Of a stretch of 16,585 nt of DNA, positions 1-7,724 are shown in pieces; positions within the stretch are counted from its first letter, which is position 1, and each line of letters begins with the position of its first letter. Origin of the DNA: an uncultured Lachnospiraceae bacterium (GTDB taxonomy: Bacteria; Bacillota; Clostridia; Lachnospirales; Lachnospiraceae); the NCBI GenBank assembly GCA_934351765.1, contig CAKRJM010000028.1, positions 1 through 16,585 of the forward strand, in the 5' to 3' direction. Below the pieces are notes generated by a model. That model saw only the letters and a list, made by a program, of their open reading frames with translations. It was not told where the DNA came from and did not search any database. A program made the translations under genes and the position numbers.

Positions 1-1127
1 AATTCTACCGCACTGTATTCAATGATTATAAGGAGCCTCTGTTCTGGATCCATCTGAACATGGATTATCCATTCAACTTAAAGGGTATCCTGTACTTCCC
101 GAAGATTGGTTCCCAGTACGAAAGCATCGAGGGCACCATCAAGCTGTACAACAATCAGGTATTCGTTGCCGATAACATCAAGGAAGTGATCCCGGAGTTC
201 TTAATGCTCTTAAAGGGTGTCATCGACTGCCCGGATCTGCCGCTGAACGTATCCAGAAGTGCGCTGCAGAATGACGGCTTTGTAAAGAAGATCTCCGATT
301 ACATCACTATGAAGGTTGCGGACAAGCTGACCGGTATGTTCAAGACTGACAAGGAAAATTATGAGAAATACTGGGACGATTTAAGTCCCTTCATCAAATA
401 CGGCTATATCCGTGATGAAAAATTCTATGAAAAGATCAAGGACTGCGTTCTGTTCAAGAACCTGGAGGGCAAATATCTGACCCTGGCTGAGTGTCTGGAA
501 GAGAATAAGGAGCAGCACGAAAATACCATCTTCTATGTGACCGATGAAAAGGCTCAGAGCCAGTATATCAACATGTTTAAAGATGCCGGCATCGACGCCG
601 TGATCTTAACGCATGCCATCGACTCTCCGTTCATCAATCAGGCAGAGCAGAAGAACGAAAACCTTCATTTTGTCCGTATCGATACCGACCTGGATCAGGC
701 ATTCAAGGAGGATACAGCGGACGAGGACAAAGAGGCCATGACTGCCATGACTGATAAGCTCACCGCAACCTTCCGCAAGGCTCTGGATAACGACAAGCTG
801 GAAATTAAGGTCGAAAAGCTCAAGAACGCCTCCATTGCCTCTGTCGTAACCCTTTCCGAGGAAGGCCGCCGGATGCAGGATATGATGAAGATGTACAACA
901 TGGACGGCATGGGCATGGATATGTTCGGCTCATCTGAGACCCTTGTACTCAACGCCAACCATCCGCTGGTAACCTTCGTACTGGATCATCCGGAGGACGA
1001 AGATACTCCCATGTTCTGCGAACAGCTTTATGATCTGGCACTGCTCTCCCACGGAAGCCTGTCACCGGAACGGATGGCAAGCTTCGTGACAAGAAGCAAC
1101 GAAATCATGATGAAGCTGGCGAAATAA
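1..1127 (+). CDS. htpG: Molecular chaperone HtpG (Hsp90), C-terminal part
   Basis: The gene enters from the left edge; its reading phase begins at base 3 and 374 residues are visible up to TAA at 1125-1127. HtpG is the cytoplasmic ATP-dependent Hsp90 homodimer that helps client proteins fold. The visible part starts in the middle domain (FYRTVFNDYKEPLFWIHLN, a strongly conserved HtpG stretch) and continues through the typical segment CPDLPLNVSRSALQNDG to the C-terminal dimerisation domain, which ends naturally in MMKLAK. The N-terminal GHKL ATPase domain lies outside the window. The internal ATG at 60 is not the start, because conserved sequence continues upstream of it in frame. A strong terminator follows directly, so this is the last gene of its transcript. 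Identification is by recognition of the family sequence. Confidence 0.96.
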   Translation, partial: FYRTVFNDYKEPLFWIHLNMDYPFNLKGILYFPKIGSQYESIEGTIKLYNNQVFVADNIKEVIPEFLMLLKGVIDCPDLPLNVSRSALQNDGFVKKISDYITMKVADKLTGMFKTDKENYEKYWDDLSPFIKYGYIRDEKFYEKIKDCVLFKNLEGKYLTLAECLEENKEQHENTIFYVTDEKAQSQYINMFKDAGIDAVILTHAIDSPFINQAEQKNENLHFVRIDTDLDQAFKEDTADEDKEAMTAMTDKLTATFRKALDNDKLEIKVEKLKNASIASVVTLSEEGRRMQDMMKMYNMDGMGMDMFGSSETLVLNANHPLVTFVLDHPEDEDTPMFCEQLYDLALLSHGSLSPERMASFVTRSNEIMMKLAK

Positions 1128-1145
1128 GTATTTAGAAATATAGAT

Positions 1146-1221
1146 TGCCCCAGGCGCCGGCACTTCCTTCACGCTTCATTCAAAGCTGCTGAAGGAAAGG
1201 GCCGGGCACCTGGGGCATTTT
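1146..1221 (+). terminator. Rho-independent terminator after htpG
   Basis: The left arm begins TGCCCCAGG at 1146 and the right arm ends CCTGGGGCA at 1217. The outer stem is about 16 bp with one mismatch and one bulge; a further perfect inner stem TTCCTTCA/TGAAGGAA extends it. A short TTTT run follows at 1218-1221. It starts about 18 bases after the htpG stop codon. Confidence 0.85.
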
Positions 1222-1339
1222 AGTCCTCACACTTATTTCGGCAATTTCGAAAATTGTGGAAAATATCTGCATATCTGTTACTGTCAAGTAAATCGTTGGC
1301 ACTTTTTTCATACAGAATCATTTCACGCCGGACGTGCAT
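1220..1339 (-). pseudogene. Probable N-terminal remnant of an Rpn/PD-(D/E)XK transposase-like gene
   Basis: On the minus strand an open frame from ATG at 1339 (or 1321) to TAA at 1220-1222 encodes about 39 residues containing YEKSANDLLDSNRYADIF. The pattern NDLL-x-D-x-x-RYADIFN-like resembles the amino terminus of the Rpn (recombination-promoting nuclease / putative transposase) family, which is abundant in Lachnospiraceae. In that family this stretch is followed by a FxGxxVI-type segment and the nuclease core. Here the similarity stops after about 25 residues and the frame closes inside the htpG terminator. No Shine-Dalgarno sequence stands before either ATG. I infer a decayed gene end. The family call rests on memory of the motif, and a chance open frame is possible. 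Confidence 0.38.
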
Positions 1340-1409
1340 GTCTGCTGATGAAATGCTGTTAAAAGGGGTTGCTATTTTTACCAACTATACTTTTACTGAG
1401 TCTGTATAT

Positions 1410-1562
1410 CTATGTGTCGTTTTTTCTTTCCTGTCTTTTTCTTGTCCTGTCTTGATTTTTCCAATTATTTTTCTCCTGTTTCTGTACCTCCCTCTTTTGC
1501 AGTTCGCATTCTTCATCTATTTCATATACGGAATCTTCGTCAATGATCAGTCTTGTTTTCAC
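1410..1562 (-). CDS. Small charged hypothetical protein, 50 aa, GTG start
   Basis: The reading starts at GTG 1562 with a well placed ribosome site (AGAAAGGAAATCCA before GTG) and ends at 1410. The product begins VKTRLIIDEDSVYEIDEEC and continues as a highly charged helix rich in K, R, E and Q. There is no signal peptide or membrane segment. The N-terminal KTRLIID...VYEIDEEC stretch looks like a small conserved protein I associate with Lachnospiraceae genomes; its function is unknown to me. Longer in-frame upstream starts exist (to 1700), but that extension looks non-coding and lacks a ribosome site. The gene lies on the same strand as, and just upstream of, the Rpn-like remnant, so the two may once have formed a unit. 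A TATATAAG box at about 1590-1600 could belong to its promoter, with no convincing -35. Confidence 0.5.
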   Translation of the reverse strand: MKTRLIIDEDSVYEIDEECELQKREVQKQEKNNWKNQDRTRKRQERKNDT

Positions 1563-1774
1563 TGGATTTCCTTTCTGAGAGATGAATCTTATATAGCGGA
1601 AAGCCGAACAAAGAATGTGTCTTGGTTCATTCTCGCGCCGCGGTGCTCGTTTAGCAGTGGCTGAAACGGAGCGGAGACCGCAAAGCAGCGAGTTTCCCAT
1701 ATGATAAGATATGTCCCGGGCATAAAACCGGTTCCGATTTCATAGATTCTAAGGAACGAAACCGGAAAGGCAAT

Positions 1775-2323
1775 GTGATCCTTATGGACGATTTAAAGGC
1801 TACGGGGCTGGATCTGGCAACCTGCCGGTACAGTCTCCAGATGTTAAAGGCGGCGCTTTTCTATTTTCCGCCGTCGCTTCGCCGCACACTTTCTCTCTGG
1901 ATCAAGGCGCAGGAATTTCAAAATACAGTGGAATTATTCCGGGATTCCAGTGAATCGGAGGTGCTGGCCGCCTGTTCCATGGCAGAGCCAAAGACACCGC
2001 AGAGCTTTTTTGATCTGCTCAGTGAGATCAAAGATTATGGGAGCCCGGAACAGCGGCAGGCCTTTGACCGCTTTTCCAGCCTGCTCCAGGTTATGACTCT
2101 CTATGAGCAGTTCCGCCAGACCTCTGATCCCGTACCGGAAGAACCGGTTTTATCAGCAGCTTCCCTAAATCAGCCTACACCCGGGGCTTCCGCTCCCTCC
2201 GGAGAATTTTCTTCCTGGATCCGCGATGGTCTTGCCCCGGAAAAGCAACGGCTGTTTGACGCTTACCAGGCCATGTTCCGCCCCATTATCGGCGGTGCTT
2301 CCCAAAAGGAGGAAACCACATGA
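1775..2323 (+). CDS. Hypothetical protein, 182 aa, first gene of a coupled pair
   Basis: The start is GTG 1775, preceded by GGAAAGG at 1764-1770; an in-frame ATG at 1784 is an alternative. I do not recognise a characterised family. The protein is soluble-looking and mostly helical: residues 14-56 (a block with YFPPSLRRTLSLWIKAQEF), residues 72-115 (FFDLLSEIKDYGSPEQRQAFDRF), a proline/serine/alanine-rich linker at about 117-143, and a final helix around FSSWIRDGLAPEKQRLFDAYQ. A PExQRxxFD-type segment occurs twice (about residues 91-98 and 155-162), suggesting a repeated helix, and a related TPEEQNRIELF segment ends the next protein. The stop overlaps the next start (ATGA at 2320-2323), so the two are translationally coupled. 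There is no signal peptide or transmembrane segment. Function is not assigned. Confidence 0.8.
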   Translation: MILMDDLKATGLDLATCRYSLQMLKAALFYFPPSLRRTLSLWIKAQEFQNTVELFRDSSESEVLAACSMAEPKTPQSFFDLLSEIKDYGSPEQRQAFDRFSSLLQVMTLYEQFRQTSDPVPEEPVLSAASLNQPTPGASAPSGEFSSWIRDGLAPEKQRLFDAYQAMFRPIIGGASQKEETT

Positions 2324-2607
2324 ATGATGCAAACAACGACTGGCAGAAGGATCCTGCGTTAAAAAATATGGATCTGAAAAAGCTGGCCTTTCTCTCGGAG
2401 CTTGTTTCCCAGACAAACGGAAAATCCCCGGACAGCCTGCTGCCCTTTCTCGTCTCCGCCAATAAAAACGCAAACGCCATGGGGCTGCAGTTCAATGATT
2501 CCGAAACCGACCTGCTCTTAAAGGTCCTGAAAAGCCGCATGACACCGGAAGAACAGAACCGGATCGAGCTGTTTCGGAAAATGGCAGGACTGCTGGGCGG
2601 GAAATAA
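2320..2607 (+). CDS. Hypothetical protein, 95 aa, second gene of a coupled pair
   Basis: ATG 2320 overlaps the previous stop by four bases and has a very strong ribosome site (AAAGGAGGAAACCAC). The 95-residue product has two parts: residues 1-50 (DPALKNMDLKKLAFLSELV, then GKSPDSLLPFLVSANKNA) and a C-terminal helical part with SETDLLLKVLKSRMTPEEQNR. The layout 'D-P-x-L-x-x-M-D, GKSP-x-x-L-L-P-F-L, LLLKVLKSxxxPEE' recalls small uncharacterised proteins of Clostridia. It is soluble, with no catalytic motif visible. Coupling implies production in a fixed ratio with the 182-residue protein, possibly as a complex (inference). No clear terminator is seen in the 104-bp AT-rich gap before the convergent ABC genes. 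Confidence 0.82.
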   Translation: MNDANNDWQKDPALKNMDLKKLAFLSELVSQTNGKSPDSLLPFLVSANKNANAMGLQFNDSETDLLLKVLKSRMTPEEQNRIELFRKMAGLLGGK

Positions 2608-2711
2608 CATGGACACCTGTTCACTTGAACATTCTTAAAATATGAATTTTACAAAAAGCAAATACCTTTTTATTGGGAAACTCTCGAAAATAAATCTCTT
2701 GTTTTTGAAAT

Positions 2712-3383
2712 TCACCCCACAATCTCCCCATCTTCCAGTGTCAGCACCGTATCGGCACAGCGGGCGATGGCGAGGTCGTGGGTGACGAGAATCAGAGTCT
2801 GGCGGAAGAGGCGGCAGGTTTCCTGCAAAAGCGCCAGCACCTCTCCGGCGCTTCTGGCGTCCAGATTTCCCGTTGGCTCATCGGCCAGAACGGCCGCCGG
2901 TTTGGTGATGAGGGCGCGGGCGATGGCGACGCGCTGTACCTCACCGCCGGAGAGCTCGCCCGGATATTTCTTTTCCTTGCCCACAAGGCGCAGCTTTTTT
3001 AGTAAAGCAACCTCGTACTCTTCGTCCAGTTCCCGCTGATCCAGATACAACGGCATCCGAATGTTGTCGATGGCGGTGTACTCCGGCAGGAGATTAAACG
3101 CCTGGAACACGAAGCCAATGCGGCGTCGACGGAAGATCGCCGCCTCCCGGTCGGTGAAATCCGCCAGATTTTTTCCTTCCACGAAAATCTCCCCGGAGGT
3201 CGGGCGGTCCAAGCCGCCCAGGAGATGGAGCAGCGTGGATTTTCCGGAGCCGCTCCGTCCGATGACTGCGTAAAACCGTCCTTCCTCGATGGTGAGATCC
3301 GTCGGCTTTAACGCCTTAACTTCCAGTTCTCCGCTCCCGTAGGTCTTGCATGCCTGTTTCATTTCGATCAGATAATTACTCAT
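2712..3383 (-). CDS. ABC transporter ATP-binding protein, MacB/LolD-like
   Basis: A 223-residue cytoplasmic ATPase that powers the FtsX-type permease encoded just upstream. All ABC motifs are present: Walker A GRSGSGKST (42-50), Q-loop FVFQAFNLLP (Q94), signature LSGGEVQR (144-151), Walker B AAVLADEP with D168-E169, D-loop GNLD, and H-loop LVTHD (H202). Length and motifs fit the MacB/LolD/BceA group. The chosen start is ATG 3383 with AGGAGG at 3391-3396, seven bases away; a longer in-frame reading to 3545 overlaps the permease gene and is not used. The permease stop (3395-3397) lies in this ribosome site, an 11-bp gap, so the two are co-translated. It is the last gene of its run. The substrate cannot be read from this subunit. 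Confidence 0.95.
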   Translation of the reverse strand: MSNYLIEMKQACKTYGSGELEVKALKPTDLTIEEGRFYAVIGRSGSGKSTLLHLLGGLDRPTSGEIFVEGKNLADFTDREAAIFRRRRIGFVFQAFNLLPEYTAIDNIRMPLYLDQRELDEEYEVALLKKLRLVGKEKKYPGELSGGEVQRVAIARALITKPAAVLADEPTGNLDARSAGEVLALLQETCRLFRQTLILVTHDLAIARCADTVLTLEDGEIVG

Positions 3384-3394
3384 CGCTTTCCCTC

Positions 3395-6367
3395 CTATTC
3401 TCCCAGTTCCCGGATCTGTTCCGATGTGCTTCCCCGCAGCCAGCCCATGAGGGGCAGCCAGAAGATCAGGACACAAAACAGCAGGATTCCAAGACAGATT
3501 CCTCCGTGGATCAGCCAGGGGTATGCCCCGAACCACTGCTTCCACTGATATAGAAGCCGCTCCTCATTTCCGGAAAAGGCGTAAGGAGAAATCGCCTGAA
3601 TCGCCTTCCGATGGGACAGCCATGCAGACAACAGCACTCCCGCATTTCCCACAAGCACTGCAAGAATCCCGGTTTCCAGTCCCTGCCGCAGATGAAGCCG
3701 GATCAGCTCCCGTTTTCCGAAGCCCAGCGCCAGGAAGATGCCCAGCCGCTTCCGGTCCTCCGCCAGCCGTTCCGTCACAAGCTGAAGCAGAAACGCCGCC
3801 AGGACAAAGCCACCGGCCAGCATGACCGACAGATCCAGCATGACTGCGTCCAGCGCCCGGTCATAATCTGCCTTCCAGTCCTCAAAGGTCTCCTCACTGC
3901 TTCCCCTTCTCTGCGCCGGGAAAAACTGGAGTCCGTATAGATCTGCCAGGCTTTGTAACGTGCCCTCGGTATCAACATCCGCCTGATTGGACAGTAAGAT
4001 CCGAATGGAATCAAACCGACTCTGATCCGAAGTTCTCCGGTAGATCCACTCATAGTTCTCCCTGCCCAGAGCCTCTCCGTCCGGCTCATCTTTGTATCTT
4101 TGCAGCCAGTAATCAAGGGCCAGTTCCTTATATTGACGATCCAGCCGGTTAGACAGGCTGCTGCTCATCAATACGGTAAACGATGTAAGCCCATCGCTAT
4201 TCTGCCTTGAAGATACCGCCTCATTCCAGAGTCCATGCTTTGTATTCTGAGGAAGTGAACGGATAATCCCGCCGACCCGCACCGAAACTTCTATGATCTT
4301 CTCACATTCCAACTCGTTGGTCATTCGTCCGGTATTCTCATCTTCCTTCACCGATGTATACACAAGCCGCAGCGTCAAAGTATCTCCCGGTTTTATGGAC
4401 TGTTCGGTATCATAAAACTTCCGATAAGCCGGATCCGCATTGAACGTAAACTTCTCCGACTCCTCCGTCATGGCACGGTAATCCGTCACCCGGTAGGGCG
4501 GAAGAAACAGCAGAACCTCCTCTCCGTCTGCAAAGGCGGCTTTATGATACGCGCCCTCCTCTACCAGCTCTGCCAGCCCCTCCATGTCCGGCTTCCACTG
4601 CGTATCCAGTGCCAGAACCGAAACAAGAGCCTGATCGTCCGCATTTCTCCATTCCTTATAATCTACGTTGACTCCGCAGATGTACGGATCGGCAGTCCAG
4701 TTTTTCCTCTTCTTTTCAAAGGTGCTTTCTTCGATCCCGTTCCAGCGCACCGACAGCGGATCTTCCCAGAAATCGGTTGTATTTTTCCAGGTATACACCT
4801 CTTCCACACCGGGGACCTTCCGGATCTGCTCCAGAAATACATCATTCATGTTCTTTTCCCAGAGCTGCGCATTGATTCCCACGGTGTTCATCTCATAATA
4901 AAACGCCAGTTCACCGTTCCGATACGGAGCCATGACCGTCATCAGGTGGTAAAACGGCAGAAGGATCACCAGCGCAAACAGCATGGTCATTGCCAGTACG
5001 CCCACTCGGAAGCTCCTTCCGCTGCGCCCGGTCACCAGCCGCTTCTTCGAATAACGCCTCTTCGGCTTCAGCGCCGGTACACGGCGTACCTTCGCCTGGA
5101 TCTCACCTCTCGCCGGAATCCTGCTTCCTTTCCGCACCGGAACCATGGCGCCTGCATAAACCATAAGCACGGCACCGGCCAAACAGATCATAAGGAGCCA
5201 CGGATCCAGCGAGAACCGCATACTCCGGATCCCGGCGATTCCGCTTCCCCATAAGATCAACGCCGTCAGACCTCCGCCGAGGATCGTTCCAGCCAGAAGC
5301 GCTTTCCATAACACATCGGTGATCTCCCAGAAGATCAGGCGGCGCACCTGGCGGTCGGTGGCGCCGATGGCTTTCAGGATTCCCACCTGGCGGCTCCGGC
5401 TTCTCATCTGCACCGTAAGGATCTGGAAAATCAGAAGCGCCGCCAGAAGCAGAACCACCAGAAATGCCACTGCCAGATACGTAAGGCTCTGTTTGGAACG
5501 GAATCCGTAGCCATAGCTGTTGAAGGAAAAATGGCTGATGGTCTCCATGGACTCCGATTCCATTCCATAGACGGCGATGGTATCTGCCGGGTCCCCGTCG
5601 ATTTCCATAAACATGTCATACAGCGGTTCCCAGGAGTAATCGTCCGCCGCCCGGTCGCTGATCACTGCCGTCACCAGAGAATATCCCTTGCTCTGCCAGC
5701 TTCCGCCGTAGGTATTTAAGATGCCGCAGAGCCGATAGGTTTTCTGTTCCGCCGCACCGTCTTTACTGCACACCGAAACCGTTATCGGTTCTCCCAGCCG
5801 TGCCTCGCCGCCAAGGCGCAGGATCTGTGCCTCGGTCATGGCGATTTCCCCCAGCGCCTCCGGAAAACGACCTTCCTTCACCGTGACCCGTCCGAGCCGT
5901 CTGGCTTCCTCATCCATGGTACCCACCACACCGAACATTCCGAAATAGTTTTTCACATCTCGCTCCATGTCCAGTCCCAAAAAGACCTGTGCCTGGGTTT
6001 CCAGACTGTCCAGCCGTTCTCCGGTCCCCTGCTCGTAGGCCTCAGCCTTTTTTTCCAGCTCTTTGATCTCCTCCAGCGCATCTTCCCGGATCAGATCTCC
6101 CACCACCTTGCAGACTCCGATGGCCTTTGTCGCCGGATTTTCGGAAAAGGCACGCAGCCGCTCTTCATCGCCCTCAAAATACGCCGCCTTCCACTGTCCG
6201 TAAGTGTCCAGACGAATTTCATCTGCCGTTTTCCGGGAAATGCTGAACCAGGTGACCCCTGCTCCGATCAGGAAAAACAGGAAAAACAAGACCAGAAATA
6301 ACGCTCCGTTCTCCCGCTTTCTGCCTCCTGCCGACCGTTTCGCCAGCTCTCTGATGGTTGCTTTCAT
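3395..6367 (-). CDS. ABC transporter permease, FtsX/MacB-type, two modules, 990 aa
   Basis: Membrane partner of the downstream ATPase. Start ATG 6367 has a GGGAGGG ribosome site; in-frame sequence further upstream is leader. Eight membrane segments are visible: TM1 about 22-44; a large outside domain 48-292; TM2-4 about 295-317, 352-375 and 390-410; TM5 about 454-477; a second large outside domain about 478-843; TM6-8 about 844-865, 897-917 and 950-974. Two FtsX signatures sit at the cytoplasmic loops (VGILKAIGATDRQVRRL near 328-343 and LGIFLALGFGKRELIRL near 875-892), i.e. two fused FtsX modules. The first outside domain has a charged, coiled-coil-like stretch at about 92-125. This is not the ten-segment BceB pattern; it is closer to Vex/MacB-like mechanotransmission or peptide-exporting permeases. 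The neighbouring regulator and kinase suggest a role in envelope stress or antimicrobial peptide response (inference). Confidence 0.92.
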   Translation of the reverse strand: MKATIRELAKRSAGGRKRENGALFLVLFFLFFLIGAGVTWFSISRKTADEIRLDTYGQWKAAYFEGDEERLRAFSENPATKAIGVCKVVGDLIREDALEEIKELEKKAEAYEQGTGERLDSLETQAQVFLGLDMERDVKNYFGMFGVVGTMDEEARRLGRVTVKEGRFPEALGEIAMTEAQILRLGGEARLGEPITVSVCSKDGAAEQKTYRLCGILNTYGGSWQSKGYSLVTAVISDRAADDYSWEPLYDMFMEIDGDPADTIAVYGMESESMETISHFSFNSYGYGFRSKQSLTYLAVAFLVVLLLAALLIFQILTVQMRSRSRQVGILKAIGATDRQVRRLIFWEITDVLWKALLAGTILGGGLTALILWGSGIAGIRSMRFSLDPWLLMICLAGAVLMVYAGAMVPVRKGSRIPARGEIQAKVRRVPALKPKRRYSKKRLVTGRSGRSFRVGVLAMTMLFALVILLPFYHLMTVMAPYRNGELAFYYEMNTVGINAQLWEKNMNDVFLEQIRKVPGVEEVYTWKNTTDFWEDPLSVRWNGIEESTFEKKRKNWTADPYICGVNVDYKEWRNADDQALVSVLALDTQWKPDMEGLAELVEEGAYHKAAFADGEEVLLFLPPYRVTDYRAMTEESEKFTFNADPAYRKFYDTEQSIKPGDTLTLRLVYTSVKEDENTGRMTNELECEKIIEVSVRVGGIIRSLPQNTKHGLWNEAVSSRQNSDGLTSFTVLMSSSLSNRLDRQYKELALDYWLQRYKDEPDGEALGRENYEWIYRRTSDQSRFDSIRILLSNQADVDTEGTLQSLADLYGLQFFPAQRRGSSEETFEDWKADYDRALDAVMLDLSVMLAGGFVLAAFLLQLVTERLAEDRKRLGIFLALGFGKRELIRLHLRQGLETGILAVLVGNAGVLLSAWLSHRKAIQAISPYAFSGNEERLLYQWKQWFGAYPWLIHGGICLGILLFCVLIFWLPLMGWLRGSTSEQIRELGE

Positions 6368-6442
6368 GCCGCGCCCTCCCTTCTGTTTCTGCTTTTTTAT
6401 TTCACAAAATCCTCCGCCCGCAACGCTGTTTTTCAGGGAAAT

Positions 6443-6515
6443 AAAAAAACGTAACCTGCCGTTCTTTCCTGATTCCATGGTATCATAGAATCTGTTTCCT
6501 GGCACGTTACGTTTT
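6443..6515 (-). terminator. Long-stem terminator between kinase and permease genes
   Basis: Arms at 6446-6460 and 6501-6515 form a 15-bp inverted repeat with one mismatch (AAAACGTAAC core). On the minus strand the stem is followed by an uninterrupted run of seven T, counting into the A-run at 6443-6449. A small inner stem GATTC/GAATC (6471-6475 with 6488-6492) compacts the loop. It starts about 34 bases after the kinase stop, so it should end the regulator-kinase transcript. The loop is unusually long and contains a putative promoter (see the neighbouring entry). Confidence 0.7.
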
Positions 6516-6520
6516 CGTAA
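6482..6520 (-). promoter_or_regulatory. Putative regulator-controlled promoter for the ABC genes
   Basis: Minus-strand -10 TATGAT lies at 6482-6487, with a 17-bp spacer to a poor -35 (GTAACG, 6505-6510). Overlapping the -35 is a perfect inverted repeat TTACG-TTTT-CGTAA at 6507-6520 (5-bp arms, 4-bp spacer). This has the same geometry as the TNACA-N4-TGTAA boxes of BceR-type regulators, though the sequence differs. A weak -35 with an operator on it is typical of activation by an OmpR-type regulator. The assignment to the regulator encoded at 7725-8411 is inference. Confidence 0.5.
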
Positions 6521-6548
6521 GGTTTGATTTCCAAAATCTCTGAGTTTC

Positions 6549-7700
6549 TTATTCCGAATAAGCTTCTGCACCTTCCAGAATCCGGAAGCGCAGGACAAAC
6601 TCCGTTCCCGCCTTTCGTCCGTCCGCTTCTTTTATCGGAAATACCTGGATCGAACCATGATTGGCTTCCACGATCTCTTTCACCATGTTCATGCCAAGGC
6701 CGGTTCCGCCGGACGCTCCCTTTCCGGTGTAAAACCGGTCAAAGAGATGGGCCGCCTCATCGGCACTCATGCCGCCGCCCTCGTCCTGCCAGTCCAGAAC
6801 CACTTCCGTTCCTTCGGTCCGCCCCGTCACCAGGATCGTTCCGCCGTCCATGGCCTCCGCCGAGTTTTTCAGCAGATTGGAAAGAGCGGTTTTCAGCCAG
6901 CGCCCGTCTGCAAAAAGGCTTAATCCCGCCTCCAATCTGGTTTCCAGCCGAATCTGTTTCTGTTCCAGAAACGCTTCCTGTTCTTCTTTTACGCTGTCCA
7001 AAAGGACCTGCACCGATGTTTCCGCTGAAACCATCACAAGCTTTCCTGCCGCCAGACGGCTGGAATTCAACAGCTCGTCCACAGTTTCTTTCAGGCGGCC
7101 GCACTGCTCCTGGCAGTCCTCCAGTTTATTTTTTACCGCCTCCGGAAGCATTTCCGACCTGGTTTCCATCAGATCCAGATCCAGCCGGATCGCTGTCAGC
7201 GGTGTTTTCATCTGATGGACCATGTTTTCCATGAACCGGTTCAATCCTTCTTTTTCCTCCTGGATCATACGGACCATGCCCGCGTTTCTCCGTCCCAGAA
7301 GCTCCGCCTGGTTTGCCAGCGCCGAAAGGATTCCTTCCTTCCACCGGTCCATTTCCGTTTTTTTCCCTGCCGCGATCTGTTCCATGGCAAGGGACAACCC
7401 GCAGATCTTATGAAACAGCCGCGATACGGTACGGTTCACATACAGAAAACAGCCAACAGACAGAAGCACAAACCAGACTACCGCCCCAATAAGCACCGTC
7501 TGGCTGCTCTCTGCCATCATGGACAAAAGAATTGTCCGGCTCTGCTCCCCGTAAAGATCATACAACGCCGCGCCGGTCTGCGCCAGGCAGCGTTTTCGCT
7601 CCAGCCACACCAGCAATACTCCCGAACACGAACAAAGCGCCAGAAACAGCAGACTGCCGTTCCGAATCCGCCGAAGCTCCTGATTTCCTGCATATTCCAT
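6549..7700 (-). CDS. Sensor histidine kinase, short extracytoplasmic loop, 383 aa
   Basis: Membrane sensor that autophosphorylates and passes phosphate to the regulator encoded upstream. Two membrane segments at about 15-33 and 68-88 enclose only ~35 outside residues. The H-box is NMVHQMKTPLTAI with H162; the catalytic domain has the N-box LSNLLKNSAEAM (N275, N279), G1 box DEGGG (306-310), F-box LFDRFYTG and G2 box GGTGLGMNM (331-339). No HAMP, PAS or GAF domain is evident. Short-loop kinases of this kind usually sense through a partner membrane protein, often an ABC permease; that fits the adjacent FtsX permease (inference). Start ATG 7700 has GGGGGAG at the right spacing, 24 bp after the regulator stop. 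A strong terminator follows. Confidence 0.95.
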   Translation of the reverse strand: MEYAGNQELRRIRNGSLLFLALCSCSGVLLVWLERKRCLAQTGAALYDLYGEQSRTILLSMMAESSQTVLIGAVVWFVLLSVGCFLYVNRTVSRLFHKICGLSLAMEQIAAGKKTEMDRWKEGILSALANQAELLGRRNAGMVRMIQEEKEGLNRFMENMVHQMKTPLTAIRLDLDLMETRSEMLPEAVKNKLEDCQEQCGRLKETVDELLNSSRLAAGKLVMVSAETSVQVLLDSVKEEQEAFLEQKQIRLETRLEAGLSLFADGRWLKTALSNLLKNSAEAMDGGTILVTGRTEGTEVVLDWQDEGGGMSADEAAHLFDRFYTGKGASGGTGLGMNMVKEIVEANHGSIQVFPIKEADGRKAGTEFVLRFRILEGAEAYSE

Positions 7701-7724
7701 TCTGTCTCCCCCTGTTCTGTATCG

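Noticed and set aside
1254..1664. 136-codon plus-strand frame with hydrophobic stretches in the T-rich gap
   Set aside because: Its apparent membrane segments are the reverse of a charged K/E-rich small gene on the other strand, and it has no ribosome site.
2608..2711. Bidirectional terminator between the unknown pair and the ABC ATPase gene
   Set aside because: The gap is AT-rich with T-runs, but I find no complementary arms able to form a stable stem.
3384..3545. N-terminal extension of the ABC ATPase up to 3545
   Set aside because: It lies in another frame of the permease C terminus; the AGGAGG before ATG 3383 and the usual family start fix the shorter form.
4544..5254. 236-codon plus-strand frame inside the permease gene
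   Set aside because: Antisense shadow of the 990-residue permease; no recognisable domain.
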